A DNA stretch of 18,415 bases. Source: an uncultured Archangium sp. GTDB taxonomy: Bacteria > Myxococcota > Myxococcia > Myxococcales > Myxococcaceae. A model generated the notes under the pieces. That model saw nothing but the letters and a program-made list of their open reading frames with translations. It was not told where the DNA came from and did not search any database. This document shows positions 1 through 7,635 of the stretch, piece after piece. How positions within the stretch are numbered: the stretch's first letter is position 1; each line of letters starts with the position of its first letter. Position numbers and translations under genes: made by a program. The DNA lies in the NCBI GenBank assembly GCA_946479335.1, contig CAMLFP010000072.1:1-18415 (forward strand), given 5' to 3'.

Positions 1-172
1 CCTTCAGCAGCCCGACGCCGGGCGCGTCGACGATCACCCCGACGGCGGAGGGCTCGATGCTGAGGCCGACGTCGATGGGCCCGGCGTCGCTCTCGCCGTG
101 GAGGCCTGCGTCCCACGCGTCGGGAGCGGTGGTCTTGCTGGTGATGGCGGCGCGTTTTCGCGACTCAGACAT
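1..172 (-). CDS. Unknown protein, N-terminal fragment (runs off left edge)
   Basis: An open minus-strand frame begins with ATG at 172-170 and runs without a stop to the window edge, giving 57 residues that begin MSESRKRAAITSKTTAPDAW. An in-frame ATG nine bases upstream (181-179) is an alternative start. No clear Shine-Dalgarno sequence precedes either. The visible part is hydrophilic at first, then Gly/Val/Ala-rich (IDVGLSIEPSAVGVIVDAPG), with no signal peptide or membrane segment and no family I recognise. It diverges from the Tgt fusion gene across about 50 bases. That leaves room for promoters, but I could not pick one out. The call rests only on the open frame and the divergent arrangement, so it may not be a real gene. 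Confidence 0.4.
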   Translation of the reverse strand, partial: MSESRKRAAITSKTTAPDAWDAGLHGESDAGPIDVGLSIEPSAVGVIVDAPGVGLLK

Positions 173-222
173 GCCGTGCATCGTAGCGCCGCTTCGGGCG
201 CCACTCTGCTATTCGCCCGCGC

Positions 223-2202
223 GTGAAGTCCCCCATCCGCTACGAGCTTGTTGCAACCGCGCCCTCCGGGGCGCGCGCCGCTGTCCTCCACACCCGCCGC
301 GGGCAGACGCTGCTGCCTACGTTCATGCCGGTGGCGACCCACGCGCACGTGCGCGGTCTGACGATGGACGAGGTGGCCGACTCCGGCGCCACCATCTGTC
401 TGGCGAACACCTACCACCTGCTGTTGCGGCCCGGCGCCGACGTGTTCAACCGCTTCGGCGACGTGCACCGCTACATGAAGTGGGACGGCGGCGTGCTGAC
501 CGACTCCGGCGGGTTCCAGATCTTCTCGCTGCCCGGGGCGCGCGACATCACCGAGAACGGCGCGCGCTTCCGCAGCCCGTACGACAACCACGCGCACCTG
601 CTCTCGCCGGAGTCGAGCATCGAGATGCAGCAGGCGATCGGCTCCGACATCATGATGGTGCTCGACGTGTGCATCCCCTCCACCTCCAACGAGGCGGAGA
701 CGCGCGCGGCGATGGAGCGCACCCACCGGTGGGCCCCGCGTTCGCTGGCGCAGCGCGACTCGAAGGACACCGGCCAGGCGGTCTTCGCCATCGTGCAGGG
801 CGGCGTCTTCCCGCACCTCCGCACCGAGAGCGCGCAGGCGTTGACGCAGCACCACTTCGACGGCTTCGCGATCGGCGGGCTGGCGGTGGGTGAGTCGCGC
901 GAGCTGCTGTACTCGATGACGCAGCACACGGCGCCGCTGCTGCCGCAGGACAAGCCGCGCTACCTGATGGGCGTGGGCACGCCGATCGATCTCGTGGAGG
1001 CGGTGAACGCCGGCGTCGACATGTTCGACTGCATCATCCCTCCGAAGATGGCGCAGCAGGGCTACGCGTACACCTTCGAGGGGCAGCTGCGGCTGACGCG
1101 CATCGAGTACCGCATGTCAGACGAGCCGCTCGACGCGACGTGCGCGTGCCCGGTGTGCAAGCGCTACTCGCGCAGCTACCTGCGGCACCTCGCGCAGGGC
1201 AACCACCACCTCTCGGCGCGGCTCCTGTCGATCCACAACCTGTGGCACTACCAGGCGCTGATGCGCCGCATGCGCGACGCGATCATCGCGGGCCGGTGGG
1301 CGCAGGAATACGCGACGCTGCGCGAGGCGCTCTCGCCGAAGACCAACAAGCCGCGCCCGACCGGCGTGCGCGAGGGCGTCTTCGAGCTGGTCACTACGCG
1401 CGGCGGCTTCCGCGCGGTGCGCCACACCGGCCACGGCGAGATCATGCACCCCGTGGGCCCGTGGGAGGAGGCCAACCGGCTGTACGTCGATCAGCTGGAG
1501 CTCGAGCGGCGGCTGGCGACGCTGACCGATGAGCCGCTGCGGATCCTCGACGTGGGGCTGGGGGCGGGCACCAACGCGGTGGCCGCGCTGACGCGCGCGC
1601 AGCAGATGGGCACCGCGCGCCGGCGCCCGTTGGAGATCGTGAGCCTCGAGGTCGATCTCACGCCGCTCAAGCTGGCGCTGGGCGACGCCGAGGGTTTCCC
1701 GTTCTTGCAGCCATGGAAGCACGCCGCCGAGCAGCTGCTGGAGCACCACCGCTGGGAGTCGCCGACCATCACCTGGCGGCTGCTGGAGGGCGACGCGACG
1801 AAGCTGGTCGACGAACTCGACGGCCAGTTCGACGTCATCTTCTTCGACCCCTTCAGCCCGGAGTCGAACCCTTCGATGTGGACGGTCGACTTCCTCCGGC
1901 AGGTGCGCTCACACACCCCGCGCGACGGTGCGGTGCTGGCGACGTACAGCGCGGCGACCCCGACGCGGGTCTCGCTGCTGCTCGCGGGCTTCTACGTCGG
2001 GCACGGGTTGTCGACCGGCACCAAGGGTGAGACCACCATCGCCGCTTCATCGAAGGACCAGCTCCGCGACGCGCTGGGCGAGCGGTGGTTGCAGCGCTGG
2101 CAGCGCTCCTCGGCGCGCGGGCCGCACGGCGACGAGCTGACGACCGAGCTGGAGCAGCAGGTGCGGGCGCACCCTCAGTTCGCGAACATCGCGAGCACCT
2201 GA
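223..2202 (+). CDS. tgt: tRNA-guanine transglycosylase fused to MnmC/MnmD-like methyltransferase
   Basis: The protein has 659 residues and two enzymes of tRNA wobble position 34. Residues 1 to about 375 are a queuine/preQ1 tRNA-ribosyltransferase, which swaps G34 for the 7-deazaguanine base. It has DSGGFQ at 94-99 (general-base Asp94), FDC at 268-270 (predicted nucleophile Asp269) and the zinc site C307/C309/C312 with His338. Residues about 385-659 are a Rossmann methyltransferase of the MnmC N-terminal (DUF752) type: the SAM loop is DVGLGAGTNA at 443-452 and the family signature is DPFSPESNPSMW at 542-553. The FAD oxidoreductase half of MnmC is absent, as in stand-alone MnmD. In the Tgt part the usual PTRxxRxG segment reads PPKMAQQG (273-280), so two RNA-contacting arginines are missing. 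The GTG start was chosen because family homology begins right there (YELVAT); I see no ribosome site. The 3' end overlaps the convergent permease gene by 28 nt. The domain calls are firm; the substrate of the second domain is inferred. Confidence 0.93.
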   Translation: MKSPIRYELVATAPSGARAAVLHTRRGQTLLPTFMPVATHAHVRGLTMDEVADSGATICLANTYHLLLRPGADVFNRFGDVHRYMKWDGGVLTDSGGFQIFSLPGARDITENGARFRSPYDNHAHLLSPESSIEMQQAIGSDIMMVLDVCIPSTSNEAETRAAMERTHRWAPRSLAQRDSKDTGQAVFAIVQGGVFPHLRTESAQALTQHHFDGFAIGGLAVGESRELLYSMTQHTAPLLPQDKPRYLMGVGTPIDLVEAVNAGVDMFDCIIPPKMAQQGYAYTFEGQLRLTRIEYRMSDEPLDATCACPVCKRYSRSYLRHLAQGNHHLSARLLSIHNLWHYQALMRRMRDAIIAGRWAQEYATLREALSPKTNKPRPTGVREGVFELVTTRGGFRAVRHTGHGEIMHPVGPWEEANRLYVDQLELERRLATLTDEPLRILDVGLGAGTNAVAALTRAQQMGTARRRPLEIVSLEVDLTPLKLALGDAEGFPFLQPWKHAAEQLLEHHRWESPTITWRLLEGDATKLVDELDGQFDVIFFDPFSPESNPSMWTVDFLRQVRSHTPRDGAVLATYSAATPTRVSLLLAGFYVGHGLSTGTKGETTIAASSKDQLRDALGERWLQRWQRSSARGPHGDELTTELEQQVRAHPQFANIAST

Positions 2203-3413
2203 CGCTCGGCGAGGAGCAGCCCGAGGCCGGCGACGAGGCTGAGCACCGTCGCCGGCGCACCGACGCGGAGGTACTGGGTGAAGGTGACCTTCACGTCGTT
2301 CTTCGCGCCCTCGAAGACGATGAGGTTGGCGACCGAGCCGATGAGGGTGAGGTTGCCGGCCAGCGTCGAGGAGAGCGCCAGCACCTGCCAGCCGAGCTCC
2401 GGGTCGGCCATGCGCGGCACCCAGGTGCGCGCAAGCATCACGAAGGGCACGTTGGAGAACAGGTTCGACGCGGTGAGGCTGAGCGCGGTGAAGCCGAAGG
2501 TCTCGCGCACCGGCCCGCCCTTGATCAGCGGCGCGAAGAGCTCGTGCATCTTCGTGGCCCAGCCCTCTTCGTTCACGCCGTGCACCACGATGAAGAGGCA
2601 CGCGAAGAAGAGGAGCAGCGAATAGTCGACGTCCTTGTACTGCTTCTCGGGGGGCACCCCGGAGACCAGCATCACCAGCGCGGCGCCGATGAACGCGCTC
2701 CATGACATCGGCAGGCCGGCGAAAAAGGCGGCGAAGATGCCCACCATCGCGATGGCGCAGATGGTCAGCAGACGGCGATCGACGGTGGGCGGGTCACCCT
2801 CGGGGTGGATGGCCTTCTCGCGGAGCTCATCGCGGAAGAACCACGCGATGGTGAAGTACACGATCACCATCGAGGCCAGCGCGGGCAGGGCCATCAGCGC
2901 GGCGAAGTGGCCATAGGGCATGCGCGACGCGACGCCGATGATCATGTTCTGCGGGTTGCCGGTGAAGGTCGCCGCGGAGCCGGCGTTCGACGACATGCAC
3001 AGCGCGAAGAGGTACGGCACCGGAGGGAGCTCCGCGTGCTTCACCAGCATCAGCACCAGCGGCGTGAGCATCAGGCACACCGTGTCGTTCACGAGGAACG
3101 CCGACAGCACGCCGCTGATCGCCACCACCGCCATCAGCAACCCGCGCGGCGTGCGCGAGAGCCGCAGCACGTAGTACGCGCTGGCGCGGAAGAAGGCGGC
3201 GCGCCGTAGGTACGCGCACAGCAGCATCATGCCCAGCAGCAGCACCAGGGTGTCGCCGTCGATGGCCGCGCCGATGCTCGAGAGCTTCACTTCGCCCAGC
3301 CCCACCATCAACGCCGCGCCGACGATGGCGGCGCCCGTGCGATCGAGCCTGATGAAGGGGAGCTTGAGCCCGACGAGGAAGAAGTACGTGAAGAGGAAGA
3401 CTGCGAGGGCCAC
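2175..3413 (-). CDS. ArsB/CitT-like (SLC13, ion transporter superfamily) permease
   Basis: This is a 412-residue inner-membrane protein with about ten to twelve hydrophobic segments arranged as two similar halves. Each half carries the re-entrant signature of the ion transporter superfamily: SSNAGSAATFTGNPQNMIIG at 141-160, and NLTLIGSVANLIV at 354-366. This places it with ArsB, NhaD and SLC13-type carriers, which move anions or exchange ions and protons. The substrate cannot be read from sequence, and no arsenic-resistance genes are nearby. The GTG start (3413-3411) shares its first G with the TAG stop of ku (TAGTG), so the gene is probably translated by coupling to ku. The 3' end overlaps the convergent tgt fusion by 28 nt. 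The fold is secure; ArsB versus citrate/dicarboxylate-like function is open. Confidence 0.85.
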   Translation of the reverse strand: MALAVFLFTYFFLVGLKLPFIRLDRTGAAIVGAALMVGLGEVKLSSIGAAIDGDTLVLLLGMMLLCAYLRRAAFFRASAYYVLRLSRTPRGLLMAVVAISGVLSAFLVNDTVCLMLTPLVLMLVKHAELPPVPYLFALCMSSNAGSAATFTGNPQNMIIGVASRMPYGHFAALMALPALASMVIVYFTIAWFFRDELREKAIHPEGDPPTVDRRLLTICAIAMVGIFAAFFAGLPMSWSAFIGAALVMLVSGVPPEKQYKDVDYSLLLFFACLFIVVHGVNEEGWATKMHELFAPLIKGGPVRETFGFTALSLTASNLFSNVPFVMLARTWVPRMADPELGWQVLALSSTLAGNLTLIGSVANLIVFEGAKNDVKVTFTQYLRVGAPATVLSLVAGLGLLLAERQVLAMFAN

Positions 3414-4306
3414 TAGGCCTTGGCTTTCTTCTTCTTCGGCTCTTTTGCAACGTCTTCCGACGCGGGGGCGCGCCGGGGCGGCTTGCGCTCGTCGGGCGCG
3501 GGCGCGGGTTCAGTGGACGAGGGGGCGGGGGCGGCGTTGCGCGCGAGCGAGGCCTTGAGCGCCTCCATCAGGTCGACGACCTTGGCCTGCGGCGCGGGCG
3601 CGGGCGTCAGGTCGACCGCCTCACCCTTGATCTTCTTGTCGAGCAGATCGCGCAGCTTCTCGCGGTACTCGTCTTTGTATTGCGTGATGTCGAAGGCCGG
3701 CTTCGCGAGCGCGTTGATGAACTGCTTCGCGAGCCCGAGCTCCGCGTCGGTCACCGTCGCGTCGGGGATGGGGATTTCAGACAGCGCCTTGACCTCGTCG
3801 GCGTAGCGCAGCTGCTGCATGACGATCGCGCCGTTGAGCGGGCGGAAGACGACGAGCTGCTGCTTGCCGCGCGCGACGTACTTCGCGACGGCGGCGTACT
3901 TCGCGTCGGCCAGCGCCGCGGCGAGGAGCTTGTACGCGCGCTCCGCGCCCTTGTCGGGCCCGAGGTAGTAGCCGTTGTCGAAGTAGAGCGGGTCGACCTG
4001 ATCGAGCGGCACGAACTCGGCGATGTCCATGCTGCGCGAGGTGGCGAGCTCCAGCTTCTCGAGCTCCGCGTCGTCGACCACGAGGTACTGATCTTTCGCG
4101 TACTCGTAGCCCTTCACGATCTTCTCGCGCGGCACGATCTCGCCCGTCTCCGGGTCGTACATCTGCTGCTTGAGGCGCGTCTTCTTCTCCGCGTGGAGCT
4201 GGTTGAAGGAGATCTTGCCCCCCGAGTCGGTAGCCGAGAACACCTTCACGGGGATGTTGACCAACCCGAAGCTGATCGTTCCCGTTCCCATGGCGCGTGC
4301 GGTCAT
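3413..4306 (-). CDS. ku: Bacterial Ku DNA end-binding protein
   Basis: At 297 residues this is a normal-length bacterial Ku. In this family a homodimer threads onto double-strand break ends and recruits LigD for non-homologous end joining. The diagnostic start is present (GTGTISFGLVNIPVKVFSAT, residues 7-26), as is the beta-barrel core to about residue 235. The VVDLMEALKASL helix at 243-254 corresponds to the conserved region implicated in LigD contact. The tail (about 258-297) is Pro/Ala-rich and ends in a lysine cluster (EPKKKKAKA), like the basic tails of some other bacterial Ku proteins that add DNA affinity. ATG 4306-4304 was chosen because it gives MTARAMG before the core; ATG 4291-4289 is a second possibility. 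Upstream bases lack a clear Shine-Dalgarno. The gene diverges from ligD across 36 bp, and its stop overlaps the permease start by one base. Confidence 0.96.
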   Translation of the reverse strand: MTARAMGTGTISFGLVNIPVKVFSATDSGGKISFNQLHAEKKTRLKQQMYDPETGEIVPREKIVKGYEYAKDQYLVVDDAELEKLELATSRSMDIAEFVPLDQVDPLYFDNGYYLGPDKGAERAYKLLAAALADAKYAAVAKYVARGKQQLVVFRPLNGAIVMQQLRYADEVKALSEIPIPDATVTDAELGLAKQFINALAKPAFDITQYKDEYREKLRDLLDKKIKGEAVDLTPAPAPQAKVVDLMEALKASLARNAAPAPSSTEPAPAPDERKPPRRAPASEDVAKEPKKKKAKA

Positions 4307-4342
4307 GGCTGGTACCGTACAGCGACTTTTCGAAGCGCAAAA
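4307..4342. promoter_or_regulatory. Shared ku/ligD divergent control region
   Basis: Only 36 bases separate the two divergent start codons, so the promoters must overlap each other or lie inside the opposite coding sequence. The interval contains GTACCGTAC (4312-4320), flanked by CTG and CAG (4309-4322), a partly symmetric arrangement that could be an operator. I cannot assign clear -35 or -10 boxes. The role is inferred from position only. Confidence 0.35.
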
Positions 4343-6181
4343 ATGACCGCCGACGACCTCGAGCTCCAGCTCGCGCAACCCGTGCAGAAGGCGTTCACCC
4401 GTGACGGGTGGGGCTTCGAGCTGAAGTACGACGGGTTTCGTCTGTTGGCGGAGCGCCTCGGAGGGCGCGTTCGGCTGCTGCTGCGGCGCGGGCGCGACGC
4501 GAGCCGGCAGTTCCCCGAGATCGTCGAGGCGCTCGCGGCCATGCCCGGTGGCGACTTCATCCTCGACGGGGAGCTGGTGATTCAGGACGCCGCGGGGCGG
4601 CCGATCTTCCAGCACCTGCTGCAGCGCGGAGTGCTGACAGGGCAGAAGGAGATCGACGTGAACATGCGCGCGTTCCCCGCGGCGTACTTCGCGTTCGATC
4701 TGTTGATGGAGGGCGAAGAGGACTTGAGGCGATTGCCGCTGCGCGAGCGCAAGGCCCGGTTGCTGCGACGCGTGCCCAAAGCCGAGCGCGTCGTGCCGGT
4801 GGACTTCGTCGAGCGGGAAGGTGAGGCGTTCCTCGAAGCGGTGAAGGCGCAGCAGCTCGAAGGCTTCGTCGCGAAGGACCTGTCGTCGCCGTACGTCGGC
4901 GGGCGGCGCAACACGTGGCTCAAGCTGGCGCTCACCCACTCGGCGGACTTTGCGGTCGTCGGCTATGCGAAAGACTGGAACGCGCTCTACCTCGCGGTGT
5001 GGAACGGCCATGACTTCGTGTTCGCGGGGCGCGTGGGGGCGGGCCTCAACCCGAAGGTGATCGCCCCGGTGAAGGAGCAGTTGCTGCGAACGACGATCGA
5101 GCGCCCACAGTTCACCGGTGAAGCCCCCGGGGCGAACGACGCGAGCTGGGTGACGCCGGAGCTGGTCATCGAGGCCCGCTACAAGAACTGGCCGGAGCAG
5201 CACTCGGTGCGCGAGCCGGTGTTCTTGCGCTTTCGCGACGACAAGACTCCGCGCGAATGCCCGCTGCCCACCGAGAGCATCGTCGCCGCGCCGGTGCCGG
5301 TAGCCGCCCCGAGCGCGAAGGTGTCGAACGAGAACAAGGTGCTCTTCCCCGATGACGGCATCACCAAGGGCGAGCTTGTCGAGTACTACCGGCGCGTCTC
5401 GCCGTGGCTGTTGCCGTACCTGCGCGATCGCCCGCTGATGCTCACGCGCTACCCCGACGGCATCCGCGGGAAGAACTTCTTCCAGAAGAACGTGCCGCTG
5501 AAGGCGCCCGACTTCGTGCGCACCGTGCGGATGCGGAATGAAGAAGAGCAGCGCGACATCGATCAGATCGTCTGTGACGATCTCCGCACGCTGGAGTGGT
5601 GCGCGAACCTCGCGACGCTGCCGCTGCACCTGCGCGCCGATCGCATCGCGACCATGGGCCGCGCCGACTGGTGCGTGATCGACTTCGACCCGAAGGACGC
5701 GCCGTTCGAGCACGTGATCACCCTGGCGAACGCGCTCCGGGAGATCTGCGAGAAGGCGAAGCTGCCGGCGTACCCGAAGACCACGGGCTCTTCGGGGCTG
5801 CACGTGATGATCCCGCTGGGGCGGCAGCTCGACACCGAAGGCGCCAAGCAGCTCGGCATCGTGCTCGCGGAGCTGATCGCGCAGCAGCACCCGAAGCTCG
5901 CCACCACGGAGCGCATGATGAAGAAGCGCGACGCGCGTGTGTACGTCGACGCATTCCAGAACGGGCCGGGGCGGCTGATCGCGGCGCCGTTCTGCGTGCG
6001 CGCGCTCCCGACCGCGCCGGTGTCGATGCCGTTGTTGTGGAGCGAAGTGAAGCCCGGCCTCACGCCGCGGCAGTTCACGATCCGCAACGCCATCTCGCGG
6101 CTCGAGGAGCTCGGTGACCCGATGGCGTCGCTGCTCGACGAGTCGCCCGACATCGCGGCCGCGCTGGGGCGCTTGAGCTGA
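4343..6181 (+). CDS. ligD: ATP-dependent DNA ligase LigD, ligase-polymerase architecture
   Basis: The 612-residue protein joins broken DNA ends in the Ku pathway. Residues 1 to about 300 are the ATP-dependent ligase: motif I KYDG with nucleophile Lys28, DGEL near Glu77, EGFVAKD (173-179) and motif V WLKL (192-195), then an OB-fold. After a short Val/Ala/Pro linker (about 310-325), residues 327-612 are the archaeo-eukaryotic-primase-type polymerase domain. Its metal ligands are Asp447 and Asp449 (DFD) and probably Asp536 (VYVDAF), with SSGLHVMIPL in between. No 3'-phosphoesterase domain is present, unlike the three-domain LigD of Pseudomonas or Mycobacterium. The domain order follows Pseudomonas. 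The ATG has an A-rich upstream (GCAAAA) but no Shine-Dalgarno. The stop abuts the stop of the convergent lipoprotein gene with no spacer. Confidence 0.95.
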   Translation: MTADDLELQLAQPVQKAFTRDGWGFELKYDGFRLLAERLGGRVRLLLRRGRDASRQFPEIVEALAAMPGGDFILDGELVIQDAAGRPIFQHLLQRGVLTGQKEIDVNMRAFPAAYFAFDLLMEGEEDLRRLPLRERKARLLRRVPKAERVVPVDFVEREGEAFLEAVKAQQLEGFVAKDLSSPYVGGRRNTWLKLALTHSADFAVVGYAKDWNALYLAVWNGHDFVFAGRVGAGLNPKVIAPVKEQLLRTTIERPQFTGEAPGANDASWVTPELVIEARYKNWPEQHSVREPVFLRFRDDKTPRECPLPTESIVAAPVPVAAPSAKVSNENKVLFPDDGITKGELVEYYRRVSPWLLPYLRDRPLMLTRYPDGIRGKNFFQKNVPLKAPDFVRTVRMRNEEEQRDIDQIVCDDLRTLEWCANLATLPLHLRADRIATMGRADWCVIDFDPKDAPFEHVITLANALREICEKAKLPAYPKTTGSSGLHVMIPLGRQLDTEGAKQLGIVLAELIAQQHPKLATTERMMKKRDARVYVDAFQNGPGRLIAAPFCVRALPTAPVSMPLLWSEVKPGLTPRQFTIRNAISRLEELGDPMASLLDESPDIAAALGRLS

Positions 6182-6889
6182 TCAGCGCGCGAAGAACTCG
6201 AGTCTCACCTGCATCGACGCGGAGCCTTCCACGGCCATGTTGTTGAACTCACCCATGTCGGCGGTCGCCCAACCTTCGATCAGCTGGCAGTTCTCGCCGC
6301 CATCGGTCTCGGTGTGCGTCACGGTCAGTCCGGGCTTGTTGGTGAGCTGCCTGCTGTAGATGTCAGACGACGTGCCGTAGCACGCCTCCGTTCCACTCCC
6401 GACGCCGTCGAACCAGACGGTCACGTCGGCGGTTCCTTTCAGCGTGTGGCCGAGCACGCCGGTGCACCGGATCTCAACGTCCATCGACGGTTGGTCGCGG
6501 CACAACTCGAAGCGGAACGTCGAGCCGGCGGCGCTTTTGTACCGAGACACCTGCCCGCTGATGTCGAGGCGTACGCCACCGTCGATGCGGTCGAGCGTTA
6601 CGGAGCCCTGGTCGGGCCCCTGCTCATACTCGCCGTGCCATGGCGCCATCTCCCAGCGGTCGGGCGGGTACGGGTGCGGCCACGAGAAGGCGTTTTGCGC
6701 GGTGACGACTCTCATCAGGCTGCGTTTGTCTTCTCCACGCCAGCGCGCCGACACGTCGGTGGGAACGTAGGTGCCGCCGTCGAAGAACGGCGGTTGATAC
6801 GTGGGCTGTTGATACGGGTCGCCCGCGGGCGCGCAGCTGGAGAGTGCTGAGGCGATCAGAAGTGCGAGCGTCGTGGTCTGGGTGTTCAT
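6182..6889 (-). CDS. Predicted secreted lipoprotein, unknown function
   Basis: This 235-residue protein starts with a lipoprotein signal: hydrophobic TLALLIASAL followed by lipobox LSSC, with lipid-carrying Cys19. It is therefore predicted to be anchored to the inner or outer membrane. Residues 20-45 are Pro/Tyr/Gln-rich (YQQPTYQPPFF). The rest looks beta-rich and has four cysteines (130, 142, 170, 201) that could form two disulfides in the periplasm. I recognise no family. The start ATG overlaps the stop of the upstream 248-residue gene in an ATGA (6889-6886), so the two are likely translated together. Extending the frame further upstream would destroy the N-terminal signal, which supports this start. 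Confidence 0.8.
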   Translation of the reverse strand: MNTQTTTLALLIASALSSCAPAGDPYQQPTYQPPFFDGGTYVPTDVSARWRGEDKRSLMRVVTAQNAFSWPHPYPPDRWEMAPWHGEYEQGPDQGSVTLDRIDGGVRLDISGQVSRYKSAAGSTFRFELCRDQPSMDVEIRCTGVLGHTLKGTADVTVWFDGVGSGTEACYGTSSDIYSRQLTNKPGLTVTHTETDGGENCQLIEGWATADMGEFNNMAVEGSASMQVRLEFFAR

Positions 6890-7632
6890 GGTTGTTGGAG
6901 GATCTCTTCTCGCAGGAGCCCGTCGCGTTGCGCGGGCGTGAAGATGAGCCAGAGCGGTTCGTTGCCGTCCCACGCGAGGCTCGCGAACTGGTGCCAGCGC
7001 TCTTCATGGCCGGCTTTCGCGAGCGCCTCGTTCGCTGATTCCGCGATCTCGGCGATGACTTCGCTTCTCGCGTCGCGCTCGTCGAGGTCTGCGTCGAAGT
7101 CGGGGCGCGGCAGGGTGACGGTGACGCCACGCGCGGCGAGGTGTTGCTCCATCTCCTCGCACGCGGAATCTGATTCGTCCTGGAGATCGTTCAGCGGAAA
7201 CCGCTGCTCCTTCGCCATGAAGAAACAGACGAGCTCCTTCACGAAGTCGAGCGGGCCGCTGTCGCCGCTGCTGAGCCGCTTGTTGAAGAGCTGCTCGACG
7301 AAGGCCTTCGCGTTGCCGAACCCCGGGTCGGGAATTCCCGCGCGCGCGAGGCGAGCGAGGAGAGCTTCGAGCTCCGCGACGTCAGCCGCATCTGCGCCGT
7401 ACTCGCGAACCTTGAGCGCCAGCCACCCTCTGTTGCCGCGCCCGAAGTCGACGACTTCATTCCGGTAGTCGACGAGCACCTTGTGCCCGACGGAGAGCGT
7501 GAGTTCCGGTGCGCGCTCCGTGTCGGGCGTGACGTACGCGAAGCCGGCGCCCATCAGCTCGATGAGTTGCGGGCTGTGCGTCGCTCCGACCGAGAAGGTG
7601 GCGCCCTTGTGGAGCTTCGCTTTCTGCGCCAT
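6886..7632 (-). CDS. Conserved-looking hypothetical protein in tcdA operon
   Basis: This is a soluble 248-residue protein that I do not recognise. It has no signal peptide or membrane segment. The first 75 residues look mixed alpha/beta (GATHSPQLIELMGAGFAYV, 16-34). The middle is helical, with a charged Glu/Asp-rich stretch (about 148-165), and a Trp-rich end follows (ERWHQFASLAWDGNEPLW, 211-228). Acidic residues dominate throughout. The ATG start follows the tcdA stop by three bases, and the TGA stop overlaps the next start as ATGA, so it sits tightly between tcdA and a lipoprotein gene. Codon use resembles the neighbours. A regulatory or partner role to either neighbour is possible but not shown. 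Confidence 0.78.
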   Translation of the reverse strand: MAQKAKLHKGATFSVGATHSPQLIELMGAGFAYVTPDTERAPELTLSVGHKVLVDYRNEVVDFGRGNRGWLALKVREYGADAADVAELEALLARLARAGIPDPGFGNAKAFVEQLFNKRLSSGDSGPLDFVKELVCFFMAKEQRFPLNDLQDESDSACEEMEQHLAARGVTVTLPRPDFDADLDERDARSEVIAEIAESANEALAKAGHEERWHQFASLAWDGNEPLWLIFTPAQRDGLLREEILQQP

Positions 7633-7635
7633 CTC

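Noticed and set aside
186..201. Small inverted repeat GCGCC/GGCGC before the tgt fusion
   Set aside because: A five-base GC stem is expected by chance in DNA of this composition, and it has no T run or ribosome-site overlap.
3680..4342. Plus-strand extension upstream of ligD
   Set aside because: It is antisense to ku and has the Arg/Val/Glu-rich composition of shadow frames. LigD motifs begin directly after ATG 4343.
4307..5890. Long minus-strand frame continuing upstream of Ku, antisense to ligD
   Set aside because: It is out-of-frame antisense translation (Arg/His/Val-rich) over a clearly real ligD. The Ku fold starts only at MTARAMGTGT, so the gene is taken to begin at 4306.
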